Position numbers and translations under genes: made by a program | The notes under the pieces: model-generated | Told to the model about the DNA's origin: nothing | Databases searched by the model: none | The model's input: the letters and a program-made list of their open reading frames with translations, nothing else | In this document: positions 37,759 to 47,390 of the stretch, one piece after another | Numbering within the stretch: position 1 is the first letter of the stretch | Layout of the letters: each line of letters begins with the position of its first letter | Assembly (NCBI RefSeq): GCF_022601715.1 | Contig: NZ_JAKVIM010000004.1 | Coordinates: forward strand, 1-64,000 | Length of the DNA stretch: 64,000 nt | Direction of reading: 5' to 3' | Source of the DNA: Acinetobacter zhairuonensis | GTDB taxonomy: Bacteria; Pseudomonadota; Gammaproteobacteria; Pseudomonadales; Moraxellaceae

Positions 37759-39053
37759 GCTGATTGCTCCGCAGTTTGCGCCCCAACAGTCTCTGGAAGT
37801 GCCAGTGAATCAAAACCTTGTTTTAAGATGTCTAATGCTTGGCGGAATTGTTCTGTTGGAATCGTTAATGGATATAAGAAACGAAGGACGTTTCCATTTT
37901 TACCACAAGTCAACAACAACAAACCTTTCTGCATTGCAAAAGTTTGTACAGCTTTTGCGATGTCTGCATTTTCAACTTCAACAGCCACCATTGAACCTAA
38001 TGCACGAATATCGTTCACGATAGTTGTTCCTGCTTGAATTTGCTTCAACACAGTCACTAATTCTTCACCCAATACATTGGCACGTTCACACAGCTTTTCT
38101 TCTTCAATCGCATCAATCACTGCGTGTGCAGCTGCAACAGCAATTGGGTTACCTGCGTAAGTACCACCTAAACCACCTGGGTTTGGTGCATCCATGACAT
38201 CTACACGACCAACTACACCTGAAATAGGGAAACCACCGCCAAGGCTTTTCGCCATCGTGATCAAATCCGCTTTAGTTTCGTAATGATCCATTGCGAACAA
38301 TTTACCTGTACGCGCAAAACCTGTTTGAACTTCGTCTGCAATCAATAAAATACCGTGTTGGTCGCAAATTGCACGTAAACGCTTTAAGAATTCAGCAGGA
38401 ACAACGTTAAAACCGCCTTCACCTTGTACTGGCTCAAGTACAATCGCTGCTACATCATGTGCAGATACATCTTCACTGAAAATGTTTTCAACGCTTTCAA
38501 TGGCCGCATCAACAGAAATGCCTTTAGACGCCACTGGGTAACGTGCATGGAATACGCCACCAGGCATGACACCAAAATCACGCTTGTACGGTGCAGTTTT
38601 ACCTGTCATTGCCATGGTCATGAATGAACGACCATGGAAACCATTACCAAAAGTAATAATGCCGTGACGACCTGTATAAGAACGTGCGATTTTTACCGCA
38701 TTTTCAACTGCTTCAGCACCCGTGGTGAAGAATGCAGTTTTTGCTTGACCCGCAATTGGAGCGCGCTCATTAATACGTTCAGCCAAAGATACATAGCTTT
38801 CGTATGGCGTCACTTGGTAAGCCGTATGCGTGAACTTAGTTAATTGTTCAGTTACTGCTGCGATCACTTTTGGATGGCGGTGACCTGTGTTTAAAACTGC
38901 AATACCACCCGCGAAATCGATGTATTGGTTACCTTCCTTGTCCCAAATCGTGGCATTTTCAGCTTTTTCTGCATACCACTGACACATCACGCCTACACCG
39001 CGTGGAGTTGCTTGCTGTTTACGTGCGTTGAGTGCAGAATGTTGAGTATCCAT
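37755..39053 (-). CDS. gabT: 4-aminobutyrate aminotransferase
   Basis: 432-residue class III PLP aminotransferase that moves the GABA amino group to 2-oxoglutarate. The PLP lysine is in ITMAKSLGGGFPISG and the cofactor Asp in LIADEVQTGFARTG. AGGA lies seven bases before the ATG. First gene of gabTD, divergent from gabR. Confidence 0.96.
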   Translation of the reverse strand: MDTQHSALNARKQQATPRGVGVMCQWYAEKAENATIWDKEGNQYIDFAGGIAVLNTGHRHPKVIAAVTEQLTKFTHTAYQVTPYESYVSLAERINERAPIAGQAKTAFFTTGAEAVENAVKIARSYTGRHGIITFGNGFHGRSFMTMAMTGKTAPYKRDFGVMPGGVFHARYPVASKGISVDAAIESVENIFSEDVSAHDVAAIVLEPVQGEGGFNVVPAEFLKRLRAICDQHGILLIADEVQTGFARTGKLFAMDHYETKADLITMAKSLGGGFPISGVVGRVDVMDAPNPGGLGGTYAGNPIAVAAAHAVIDAIEEEKLCERANVLGEELVTVLKQIQAGTTIVNDIRALGSMVAVEVENADIAKAVQTFAMQKGLLLLTCGKNGNVLRFLYPLTIPTEQFRQALDILKQGFDSLALPETVGAQTAEQSA

Positions 39054-39173
39054 TATTTTTCCTCATTTTTTCATCATCAATTACAGCTTTGGTCTATGCA
39101 TCCCTTCGCCTTATTTCAGGATGCTTTACAATGACTGCCTATGACTGTAATTTCGCGCGTCTTGGGTCAACTG

Positions 39174-39211
39174 ACGAGAGCCACTTTTTAACTGTAGGAG
39201 AGAGCCAATTG
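39174..39211. promoter_or_regulatory. GabR operator between gabT and gabR
   Basis: ACGAGAGCCA (39174-39183), 17 bases, then AGAGCCAATTG (39201-39211). The core AGAGCCA is a direct repeat 24 bp apart. The same two elements with the same 17-base spacing occur at 42405-42442 upstream of gabP, in the same orientation to the target gene. Paired direct repeats are the usual site form for MocR/GabR proteins. Confidence 0.8.
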
Positions 39212-40708
39212 CGTAGTTTGTTAGGCGATCATTTGTTACACCGTCTCCAACAGGATACTGAGGGTAAACTGCATCAACGTTTATTCCGCTGCTTAAGAGG
39301 CGCGATCACCGAAGGCGTGCTTCAACCCAAAACTCGCCTACCTGCTTCTCGTGATTTGGCCAGTGAAATTAAAGTCTCACGTAACACCGTGCTTTCCGCC
39401 TATGAACAACTGCAAGCAGAAGGCTATTTAGAAGCACGCACAGGTCATGGCACTTGGGTGGCAGAACACTTACCCGAAGTCTTTTTAAATACCACTCACG
39501 GCAAAAAAACCGAAGGGATTGCCAAAGCCAAGAAAAATGCCTCTTTATCACAACGTGGGGCACTGGTATTTGGTCATGCGGCAGCATCCCCCCATCAATG
39601 GGGGGCATTTGTGCCTGGAGCACCTGATGTCACTGAGTTTCCGCATCAGATCTTTAGCCGAATCCAAGCCCGTCTGAATCGGGAACCTGATATTGATCAA
39701 TTGATTTACAGCAATGCCGGTGGCTGCATAGAACTGCGTAGTGCCTTAGCCGATTACCTGCGGGTTGCCCGTTCGGTGCAGTGCGATACTGACCAAATTA
39801 TTATTACCGAAGGTATTCATCAAGCGATTGATCTGGTCTCTCGTGCCCTGTGTGATATTGGCGATCAAGTCTGGATTGAAGACCCTGCCTACTGGGGCAT
39901 GCGTAACACCCTACGTATCAACGGACTGGATATTCAGCCTATGCCTGTAGATGCCGATGGCATTATTCCAGAACAACATCCTGAAAAGCCGCCTAAACTG
40001 ATTTTTGTCACCCCTTCACATCAATATCCTTTAGGCTCGCACCTTAGTTTAGAACGCCGAAAACAACTGTTAAGCATTGCTAAACAAAATAACAGCTGGA
40101 TTGTGGAAGATGACTATGACAGTGAATTCCGTTTTTCAGGTCAACCTTATCCGTCGCTGCAAGGTTTGGAGTCTGACTCTCCCGTAATTTATATGGGGAC
40201 CTTCAGTAAAACCATTTACCCTGCGTTACGCATTGGTTATTTGGTAGTACCACGCTCGCTGTTTTCGCCATTACGAGTCTTGGCTGCGGAGCTGTACCGT
40301 GGCGGACATTTGCTGGAGCAACGCGCTTTGGCGGAGTTTATTCGTGAAGGACATTATGAGGCGCACATTCGACGTATGCGCTTGCTGTATGGTAAACGTC
40401 GTGCCTACTTGGTCGATTTAATCAATCGCTATTTGGGACCCGAATTTGTACATGAATACAATGATGCTTCGGGACTGCATTTGGTGTTGAAACTGCCTGA
40501 ACACTGCGATGATGTCGGCATTGCATCCTCTGCCTTGGAACGTGGCATTAAAGTTCGCCCGCTGTCGCAATACTATATGCATTCACATGCACGCGCGCAG
40601 CGTGGACTATTGATGGGCTTTGCCTGCGTGAATGAACGCGATATGGTGATGTCATTTGGCGTATTACTCCAGTGCTTACGTGAAGCCAGTGTACCCACCA
40701 TCCATTGA
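39209..40708 (+). CDS. gabR: GabR-type MocR regulator (GntR HTH plus aminotransferase-like domain)
   Basis: About 499 residues. The GntR winged helix starts near residue 20 (FRCLRGAITEGVLQPKTRLPASRDLA), and the rest is a fold-I aminotransferase-like effector domain with the PLP lysine in GTFSKTIYPALRIGYL. The frame is open from ATG 39131 and further upstream, but that region carries the operator. TTG 39209 has AGGAG eight bases upstream and gives the family length, so I prefer it. The operator would then overlap its own ribosome site. Expected to activate gabTD and gabP with GABA and PLP. Confidence 0.85.
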   Translation: MRSLLGDHLLHRLQQDTEGKLHQRLFRCLRGAITEGVLQPKTRLPASRDLASEIKVSRNTVLSAYEQLQAEGYLEARTGHGTWVAEHLPEVFLNTTHGKKTEGIAKAKKNASLSQRGALVFGHAAASPHQWGAFVPGAPDVTEFPHQIFSRIQARLNREPDIDQLIYSNAGGCIELRSALADYLRVARSVQCDTDQIIITEGIHQAIDLVSRALCDIGDQVWIEDPAYWGMRNTLRINGLDIQPMPVDADGIIPEQHPEKPPKLIFVTPSHQYPLGSHLSLERRKQLLSIAKQNNSWIVEDDYDSEFRFSGQPYPSLQGLESDSPVIYMGTFSKTIYPALRIGYLVVPRSLFSPLRVLAAELYRGGHLLEQRALAEFIREGHYEAHIRRMRLLYGKRRAYLVDLINRYLGPEFVHEYNDASGLHLVLKLPEHCDDVGIASSALERGIKVRPLSQYYMHSHARAQRGLLMGFACVNERDMVMSFGVLLQCLREASVPTIH

Positions 40709-40726
40709 TTTAATCTCTATCCAAAA

Positions 40727-40759
40727 ATAAGAGAGCCTCCAATTGGAGGCTCTCTTTTT
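40727..40759. terminator. Bidirectional terminator between gabR and gabP
   Basis: Stem GAGAGCCTCC/GGAGGCTCTC with loop AATT and A/T runs on both sides. Confidence 0.92.
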
Positions 40760-40778
40760 AACTTGCGTTAGCGAAAGA

Positions 40779-42221
40779 TTAAACCAGCTCTTCTTTATGC
40801 GTATGAGCTAAATGCGAAGCTCTACGCTCCTTCCCCCAACCGAACTTTTCCGACAACAAGCCAAAGAATACGATAGTGCCAAACAATGCAGTGGTATAAA
40901 TCACTTCTTTGAAATAGGTCCCTTCAATCAACATGGTGAGGATTGCAGCAATAATCGCAATGATGACTGCATAAGTCACATAAGGGAACAACCACATTTT
41001 AAAGTCGATTTGCACCCCTTCAGCTTCCAGCTTTTGACGCATACGCAATTGCGAATAGGCAATGGTCAAGTACACATATAAGGTCGCTGCACCCGTAGTC
41101 AACATGAAGAAGTCATACACATTCATACTCTCGGTGGCAGTCAATACCACTGCAATTACAGAGAAGATACATGACACAATCACACCCAAAGATGGACTTC
41201 CATGACGGTTGATTTTACCAAAACTCTTTGGCGCATCACCACGTTTAGACAACGAAAAGATCATACGTGAGCAAGTATACAATGCTGAGTTAAAGCAGCT
41301 ACATACCGATGTGAGCACCACAAAGTTCACAATATGACGCGCTCCTGGAATGCCAAGGGCGCTTAAGGTTACGCTATAGGTACCCCAAGTTGAATCTTTC
41401 AAAAGTTCATTGTTATGTGGAATCAAACATACCGCAACAAACATTGAACCGACATAGAACAACACAATTCGCCAAACCACCGAGTTTGAAGCCTTACGAA
41501 TTTCTTTAGATGGGTTTTCAGATTCTGCCGCTGCAACCGTGACAATTTCAGCGCCAATATAGGCAAACATCACGCCCAGCAAGGCAGTAATGACCGAGGA
41601 TGCACCATTGGGCATAAAGCCTTCAGCAGTCAAATTGCTGATACCTGATGCAGTAGGATCACCCCAAGGCCACAAATGCATGATGGCTAAGCTACCAATT
41701 ACAAGGAAGATCACAATCGCAATGACTTTGACCAGTGCAAACCAGAACTCAAACTCACCGTAATTTTTCACGTTCTGTAAATTGACGGCGACCAAGGCCA
41801 CAATCACCACCACCATATAAGCCCAAATCGGGATAAACGGGAACCAATTATTTAAAATTTTACCTGCGACATAGGCTTCCCATCCCATGAGCATCGCCAA
41901 AGTACACCAGTATAACCAGCCAATTGAAAAACCTGCCCAACGACCAATGGCACGATCGGCATAAGTTGAAAAAGAACCACTATCAGGGTTTAGAACAGCC
42001 ATTTCACCAAGCATACGCATGATGAACCAAACCAATAAACCGCCGAGTGCATAAGTGAGAAAAACAACAGGTCCAGTGTTGTAAATAATGCTTCCTGAAC
42101 CGACAAAGAGAGAACCACCAATGACCCCTGCAATCGAGATCATGGTCAAGTGGCGCGACTTAAGCCCATTATTTAAGCCTTGGGAGCCTTTGGACTCAGA
42201 CGTATTTTGATGTCCAGCCAT
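40779..42221 (-). CDS. gabP: GABA permease-like APC transporter
   Basis: 480 residues, 12 membrane segments, amino acid permease (AAP) family. The opening LKSRHLTMISIAGVIGGSLFVGSG is typical of GabP, AnsP and AroP. Assignment to GABA rests on position beside gabTDR and the shared operator. AAGGAA precedes the start. Confidence 0.88.
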   Translation of the reverse strand: MAGHQNTSESKGSQGLNNGLKSRHLTMISIAGVIGGSLFVGSGSIIYNTGPVVFLTYALGGLLVWFIMRMLGEMAVLNPDSGSFSTYADRAIGRWAGFSIGWLYWCTLAMLMGWEAYVAGKILNNWFPFIPIWAYMVVVIVALVAVNLQNVKNYGEFEFWFALVKVIAIVIFLVIGSLAIMHLWPWGDPTASGISNLTAEGFMPNGASSVITALLGVMFAYIGAEIVTVAAAESENPSKEIRKASNSVVWRIVLFYVGSMFVAVCLIPHNNELLKDSTWGTYSVTLSALGIPGARHIVNFVVLTSVCSCFNSALYTCSRMIFSLSKRGDAPKSFGKINRHGSPSLGVIVSCIFSVIAVVLTATESMNVYDFFMLTTGAATLYVYLTIAYSQLRMRQKLEAEGVQIDFKMWLFPYVTYAVIIAIIAAILTMLIEGTYFKEVIYTTALFGTIVFFGLLSEKFGWGKERRASHLAHTHKEELV

Positions 42222-42404
42222 ACAATTTTCCTTAACATTATAGGAATATCGGTGTCACAGAGTGATTACACCCTAAGTCATCACTATTCCTAAATACTTG
42301 GTGAATTTGCCCAACCGCCTGAGGGAGAGGATTGTGCGGGCAAATCCGACGTTTCCGTATGCATACTTCTAATAGGCTTAATTTGTCGTTTTGGCACTCA
42401 AGAA

Positions 42405-42442
42405 ACGAGAGCCATTTTTCTATAGAAAGAAAGAGCCAATTG
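42405..42442. promoter_or_regulatory. GabR operator upstream of gabP
   Basis: ACGAGAGCCA (42405-42414), 17 bases, AGAGCCAATTG (42432-42442), the same arrangement as at gabR and 184 bp before the gabP start. Confidence 0.8.
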
Positions 42443-42571
42443 TATTTCCAATGCACTATTTTTGTGCGTTTTTTATGATTTACTTCCGTGTGTTCCATCT
42501 TATTTAGACTAAATTTTAGAGATCAACGTCATGAAAAATAATAACTTAAGCATAAAATTCCCAGATAAATT

Positions 42572-42595
42572 GATCCACTTTTACAGGAGCCAATT
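42572..42595. promoter_or_regulatory. Shortened GabR-like element
   Basis: GATCCACTTTTACAGGAG runs into CCAATT. It reads like the gabR operator with internal deletions (repeats 15 instead of 24 bp apart). It may be a degenerate copy or the site of another MocR protein. Confidence 0.35.
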
Positions 42596-42666
42596 CATGT
42601 GCCTTGCGATTTGATTATCCTCTAGAACTTTAGTATAGCGCGCAAATTATTTAGCTGAGCTAAATA

Positions 42667-42700
42667 AAAAAACCTTCCTAGCTAGGCTAAGAAGGTTTTG
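42667..42700 (-). terminator. Terminator of ssb
   Basis: AAAACCTTC/GAAGGTTTT stem around a loop that itself contains the palindrome CCTAGCTAGG, with an A-run on the left (T-run on the minus strand). Confidence 0.78.
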
Positions 42701-42738
42701 CTTGTTTACATCAATGGGATGAAAGTACTTGAGTCCGA

Positions 42739-43314
42739 TTAAAACGGTAAGTCATCATCTAAATCAGCGGGTGCAGGTGCTGCTGGCGCTGCTTTTGGTG
42801 CAAAGCCACTTGGATTATTGTTGCCATAACCCGCTTGGTTGCCACCGCCTTGATTATTGTTAAAACCGCCTGCGTTGTTATAACCAGTGTTATTGCCATA
42901 ACCACTGTTCTGGTTATTGTTAAAACGCGGTTGGTTAAAACCAGCATTATCGCCTGCTGGAACACCTTCGCCTTGTTGGCGGTTAGAATCGAGCATTTGC
43001 ATTTGCTCACCACGGATTTCAGTGGTGTAACGCTCTTGTCCATTCTGGTCTGTCCATTGGCGAGTACGCAATGAACCTTCAATATAAACTTTAGAACCTT
43101 TACGTAAATATTGCTGTGCAATTTCACCTAAACGATTGTGCAAGACAATGCGGTGCCATTCCGTTTGTTCTTTACGTTCACCTGTGCTTTTGTCAGTCCA
43201 AGAATCGCTGGTTGCGATTGAAAACTGAGTAAGCGAGCCCCCATTTGGAAAAGTTTTCGTTTCAGGATCACGACCTAAAGTTCCAACTAAAATAACCTTA
43301 TTTACACCACGCAT
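42739..43314 (-). CDS. ssb: Single-stranded DNA-binding protein
   Basis: 191 residues. The OB fold (1-110) starts [19 protein letters not shown] Gly/Asn/Gln-rich linker (about 115-175) follows, and the acidic tail DLDDDLPF binds partner proteins. It acts in replication, recombination and repair. 51 bp downstream of yajR on the same strand. Confidence 0.97.
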   Translation of the reverse strand: MRGVNKVILVGTLGRDPETKTFPNGGSLTQFSIATSDSWTDKSTGERKEQTEWHRIVLHNRLGEIAQQYLRKGSKVYIEGSLRTRQWTDQNGQERYTTEIRGEQMQMLDSNRQQGEGVPAGDNAGFNQPRFNNNQNSGYGNNTGYNNAGGFNNNQGGGNQAGYGNNNPSGFAPKAAPAAPAPADLDDDLPF

Positions 43315-43365
43315 TTGCTGACTTCATCCTATTTGTTTCTATATTTTACTTTATAAGAGTTATGC

Positions 43366-44730
43366 TTAAATGGCTACCTCTTTCCCCAACAAGTGCGTTA
43401 AATGTTGTCGCGCAGCTTCATCAATCCGCTGCTTATCTACTTTTATATACGCCACATGCTGGTCCGACATCACCACGACTTCTTCAATACCACGAATCGC
43501 TAAAAGCTGAGAAGTCCATTCATCCGTTTGTTTGCTTTCAGGTAAACGCAACACAATGGAAGAAAGATAACGCGGCTGAGCCAGCCCAAAACTAATGAGC
43601 AACCAAATTATAGCAATAGCCGTCAGGATACTCCAACCCATTGCCGTGTTATTCAGCATCAATAACTGACCGCCTAGCGTACCACCAAAAAACGCCCCTA
43701 AAAACTGGCTACTGGCATTCACGCCCATGGCTGTGGCTTTGGACTGAATTGGCGCAGCCTTTGACAACCAAGACGGCAATAAAGCTTCCATCACATTAAA
43801 GGCAATGAAAAATAAGCCCAGTCCAGTCAACAGGATATATTTTGATTCATAGCCAAAAATCAGGGTAATTAGACCAAGAATAATCCCTGCAATCGCAGTC
43901 AGGAAAATACTGCGCATTTTGCGATATTTTTCCGCCACAATAATACTTGGGAAAGCGAAAAACAGACTGATTACGAGGAGCGGTAAATAAATGAGGCCAT
44001 GCTTAGCCAACGGAATTTGTGCAAATTCAATCAGCTGTGAAGGCACATAAATAAACATCGCGGTCAGCAACAGATGTAAGGTAAACACCGAAACATGCAG
44101 ACGATTGAGGTCTGGCATTTTCAGCACTTGCTTTAACTGCGACATATAGCCTTGCTGGTAATTTCGATGATGGCGAGTCACTTTCGGAACCAAAAGCAAC
44201 ATCGCGATTGCCCCTAGCCCCATAATGGTGGTGACCCAAAATAAGCCAGAGATCCCAACCAGACTGGTTAACCACGGTCCCAAGCTAAATGCCACCACGA
44301 AGGACAAGCCAATACTCATACCCATGGCCGCCATAGCTTTGGTGCGTTGTTCTTCACGGGTGACATCAGCCAGTAACGCCATGACGACCGCAGAGACAGC
44401 CCCTGCTCCAGCAATGGCACGACCAATAATTACCCCGTAAATGGTGTCTGACATTGCCGCCACGGCTCCACCTATAGCGAACAATAACAACCCAAGCACC
44501 ACCAAAGGTTTGCGGCTAAAACGGTCTGCAATCAGGCTAAACGGAATTTGTAAAATGGCTTGGGTCAGCCCATACACGCCGACCGCCAAACCAATCAGCG
44601 CAGGTGTAGCGTATTGATACGACTGTCCAGCCACGGAAAAGACCGGAATAATCATGAACAGGCCCAACATGCGCAATGCAAAAATACTACTTAAAGCAAA
44701 GGTTGAACGGCGTTCTAAGGAATTCATCAT
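43366..44730 (-). CDS. yajR: YajR-like MFS transporter with C-terminal YAM domain
   Basis: 454 residues, the same length as E. coli YajR. It has 12 membrane segments with the motif FSLIADRFSRKPLV (RxxxR/K loop) and LLADVTREEQRTKAMA. The last ~70 residues form a ferredoxin-like cytosolic YAM domain (IRGIEEVVVMSDQHVAYIKVD). YajR is a proton-driven exporter of unknown physiological substrate. Confidence 0.9.
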   Translation of the reverse strand: MMNSLERRSTFALSSIFALRMLGLFMIIPVFSVAGQSYQYATPALIGLAVGVYGLTQAILQIPFSLIADRFSRKPLVVLGLLLFAIGGAVAAMSDTIYGVIIGRAIAGAGAVSAVVMALLADVTREEQRTKAMAAMGMSIGLSFVVAFSLGPWLTSLVGISGLFWVTTIMGLGAIAMLLLVPKVTRHHRNYQQGYMSQLKQVLKMPDLNRLHVSVFTLHLLLTAMFIYVPSQLIEFAQIPLAKHGLIYLPLLVISLFFAFPSIIVAEKYRKMRSIFLTAIAGIILGLITLIFGYESKYILLTGLGLFFIAFNVMEALLPSWLSKAAPIQSKATAMGVNASSQFLGAFFGGTLGGQLLMLNNTAMGWSILTAIAIIWLLISFGLAQPRYLSSIVLRLPESKQTDEWTSQLLAIRGIEEVVVMSDQHVAYIKVDKQRIDEAARQHLTHLLGKEVAI

Positions 44731-44880
44731 ATCAATAGACTTAAATGCGTTGAATTTGGAAGCTATGCTACAACATTCAGACCCGAATGCGTGGTGATTC
44801 TGGAATTATCTCAAGAAAAAAGGGCGCAATACAATGCACCCTTGCTTCTACTCTGCGGACATTTCGTTCACATCCAAGGC

Positions 44881-45966
44881 TTAACCATGTTGTCCTTGGC
44901 GTTTGCGGTATTGAATCGAGGCCATGATTGCCCACACAATAAATGCCACACCAATCAGACCGGTCACCACTTCTGGAATGTGTAAGCCTGTACCACTCGC
45001 CAACATAATGAAGGCTAAAGCACCAATTGCATAATGCGCACCATGTTCAAGGTAAATATAAGCATCTAAAGTGCCTTTCTCCACCAAGTAAATGGTCATG
45101 GAACGCACGAACATCGCACCAATCGCAAGACCCAGCATAATGATGACTACATCCGAAGTAATCGCAAATGCACCAATCACGCCATCGAAACTGAAAGAGG
45201 CATCCAGCACTTCAAGATAGATAAAGCCGCCTAAGCCCGCTTTAATCACACCTGTAGAAGCACCACTGGCATCATGTGCCACGGCATTACCCTCTTCATC
45301 AATTTCAGGTTCACCGCCCAGTAAATGGCTAATCACCTGTACCCCGATATAGATCACGATCCCCCAGATACCCGCCATGGTCACCACCAAGCGTTTCGCT
45401 TCTTCTACATTCGCAGCCATCACCAATAAAGCGATCAGGGCAAGGAAGACTGACATTGCAGGGACATTGGCCAAGTTACTTAAACGATGTTCCAACCATT
45501 TAAACCAATGCGTATCTTTGCCTTCATCCAAGAAGAAGTTGAGGAACACCAGTAACAAGAACGCGCCACCAAAAGCGGCAATTTCAGCATGATGCGCCAT
45601 CAATTTTTCTGAATATTGCTGTGGTTCATTCAATGCCATTTTCACCACTTCCAGCATGCCCATGTCTGCCGTTACCGCAACAATCACAATTGGGAACACC
45701 AGACGCATACCAAAGACCGCAATCACAATCCCGATGGTTAAGAAGATCATTTTCCAGAAATGATCCCAGCCGCGAAGTACAGAGGCATTCACAACCGCAT
45801 TGTCAAATGACAATGACACTTCCATGACTGCCAAAATGGCCGTAATGGTCAAAGCAGTAAACATGGTCTTCAAGCCTGCTTCTGGACCATGCGTAAAGCC
45901 CCAATATGCAGAAATTGCAAGACACACAATCGTAAAAAAGATAGAGAAACCAAAATGTTTCATCAT
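44881..45966 (-). CDS. DUF475 / TerC-like integral membrane protein
   Basis: 361 residues, about nine membrane segments. The TerC-family acid motifs SLSFDNAVVNASV near residue 52 and ASFSFDGVIGAFAI near 258 are present, which in TerC proteins are thought to bind metal ions. A role in metal (Mn) export or tolerance is inferred from the family. I found no yybP-ykoY-like element upstream. Single gene. Confidence 0.87.
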   Translation of the reverse strand: MMKHFGFSIFFTIVCLAISAYWGFTHGPEAGLKTMFTALTITAILAVMEVSLSFDNAVVNASVLRGWDHFWKMIFLTIGIVIAVFGMRLVFPIVIVAVTADMGMLEVVKMALNEPQQYSEKLMAHHAEIAAFGGAFLLLVFLNFFLDEGKDTHWFKWLEHRLSNLANVPAMSVFLALIALLVMAANVEEAKRLVVTMAGIWGIVIYIGVQVISHLLGGEPEIDEEGNAVAHDASGASTGVIKAGLGGFIYLEVLDASFSFDGVIGAFAITSDVVIIMLGLAIGAMFVRSMTIYLVEKGTLDAYIYLEHGAHYAIGALAFIMLASGTGLHIPEVVTGLIGVAFIVWAIMASIQYRKRQGQHG

Positions 45967-46180
45967 AACGAAGTGACCTATGGATAATAAGAGCGCTATA
46001 GAGTTGGCTACAGCTTAAAAATTCATGCGCGTTATTATGCCGTGTTTGAGTGCCAAACCAAAATTGTTCTGCTATTTTTTGTTCAGCATACGCAGCAAAA
46101 ACAAAATCAGGGTCGTGTATTCACGAGGCTTCGGTTAGTCTAGGCAGCATCATTTGGCAAGATAAAAAAAGGAATCCGTG

Positions 46181-46855
46181 ATGCTTTTTTCTGAGCAATT
46201 GTGGCAGCGTAATCTCGACTTATATCAAAAAACCTTATCCCTGCCTTTTAATCAAGAGCTGGCGCGAGGCACGCTCAGCCGTGAAGCTTTTTGTCATTAT
46301 GTGATTCAGGATGCGCACTATTTATTGGCTTATGGTCGTGCCTTAGCGGTATGTGCAGCAAAAGCTTATGAAGCCGATGATGTGATGCAATTTTCAGAAG
46401 CCGCCAAAATTGCGATTGTGGTGGAGCGCAGCCTACATGACAGCTTTATGCAAGAATTCGATGTCACTAAACAGCAATTTGAAACCACCCCGCTGACCTT
46501 GGCCTGTCACCATTACACCTCATTTTTAACTGCAACGGCATGGTCGGAAAGCTATCCTGTGGTACTTGCGGCTTTATTGCCATGTTTCTGGATTTATGCC
46601 GAAGTAGGCAATGACATTGTTGAACATTCAGTGCCAAATAATCCATATCAAGCGTGGATTGATACCTATTCAGGGGAAGAATTCCATACCGCAGTTCGCA
46701 ATGTGATTGCGACCGTAAATAAAGTTGCTGCTCGTTGTGATGCCGACACTTTAGAAAAAATGCATGCAGCCTATCGCATGGGTGCCAAACTGGAATGGTT
46801 GTTCTGGGACAGTGCTTACCAGCAACGACAATGGTTGGGTTTAGACAACTTATAA
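46181..46855 (+). CDS. tenA: TenA-family aminopyrimidine aminohydrolase (thiaminase II)
   Basis: 224 residues, all-helical TenA fold. It salvages thiamine breakdown pyrimidines. Conserved Asp in VIQDAHYLLAYGRAL, the catalytic cysteine in LLPCFWIYAEVG and the glutamate in KLEWLFWDS are visible. AAAGGAA lies before ATG 46181 (GTG 46178 possible). No TPP riboswitch is seen upstream. Confidence 0.92.
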   Translation: MLFSEQLWQRNLDLYQKTLSLPFNQELARGTLSREAFCHYVIQDAHYLLAYGRALAVCAAKAYEADDVMQFSEAAKIAIVVERSLHDSFMQEFDVTKQQFETTPLTLACHHYTSFLTATAWSESYPVVLAALLPCFWIYAEVGNDIVEHSVPNNPYQAWIDTYSGEEFHTAVRNVIATVNKVAARCDADTLEKMHAAYRMGAKLEWLFWDSAYQQRQWLGLDNL

Positions 46856-46925
46856 TGTGACCATCTACAGGACTGATCATTGAGCCATTTGGCTCATGAT
46901 CATCTTTAAAACGAATGAGAAAAAT

Positions 46926-47297
46926 ATGTATATTGGAGAACTGGCGGCATTAACAGGTGCTTCCCCAAAAGCCATTCGGCATTATGAAAAACTCGGTTTA
47001 TTGCCCATCGCAAAAAGAAAAGGAAATTATCGGATTTATGAAGCCATCGATGTGCAATCGGTCAAAATGATTCGTCTTGCACAAGCGGTTGGCTTTAGTC
47101 TTTCCGAGCTTTTGGAGCTTTCTGTTTTAAAATATCAACAGAACCAGTTTCCAGTGGAAGTAGCAAAAGTATTAATAGCCAACAAACATCAGCAAATTTT
47201 AAAACACCAACAAGCCTTAAACCGTTTACAAGAAAACTTAAAACAACTGGAAGATGAAATTACCCAAACCTATATGACCAGCAACAGTGCTGTATAA
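46926..47297 (+). CDS. MerR-family regulator without cysteines
   Basis: About 123 residues: MerR winged HTH (IGELAALTGASPKAIRHYEKLGLL), then a dimerisation coiled coil to the end. It has no cysteine at all, which argues against metal, thiol or iron-sulphur sensing. It lies between tenA and an SDR gene. A long-spacer promoter typical of MerR targets lies just after its stop, so the SDR gene is the likely target. Confidence 0.85.
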   Translation: MYIGELAALTGASPKAIRHYEKLGLLPIAKRKGNYRIYEAIDVQSVKMIRLAQAVGFSLSELLELSVLKYQQNQFPVEVAKVLIANKHQQILKHQQALNRLQENLKQLEDEITQTYMTSNSAV

Positions 47298-47329
47298 CGC
47301 TATTAAACAACGAACCTGCAAATGAACAC

Positions 47330-47361
47330 TTGACTCTGCCCTTAGGGGAAAGGTTTATGGT
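47330..47361 (+). promoter_or_regulatory. MerR-type long-spacer promoter before the SDR gene
   Basis: TTGACT (47330-47335) and TATGGT (47356-47361), 20 bp apart, longer than the normal 17. An imperfect dyad CTGCCCTTAGGGGAAAGG fills the spacer. This is the layout MerR proteins untwist to activate. Confidence 0.6.
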
Positions 47362-47390
47362 GATGACTCCTTTTATTACGGATCCATAAA

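Noticed and set aside
39032-39130. N-terminal extension of gabR
   Set aside because: It overlaps the gabT start and promoter; the sequence is regulatory rather than coding.
42238-42498. 86-codon minus-strand frame upstream of gabP
   Set aside because: It covers the gabP promoter and the GabR operator and its translation resembles nothing; treated as regulatory DNA.
45967-46180. TPP riboswitch for tenA or yybP-ykoY riboswitch for the TerC-like gene
   Set aside because: No CTGAGA or other conserved core of either element could be found.
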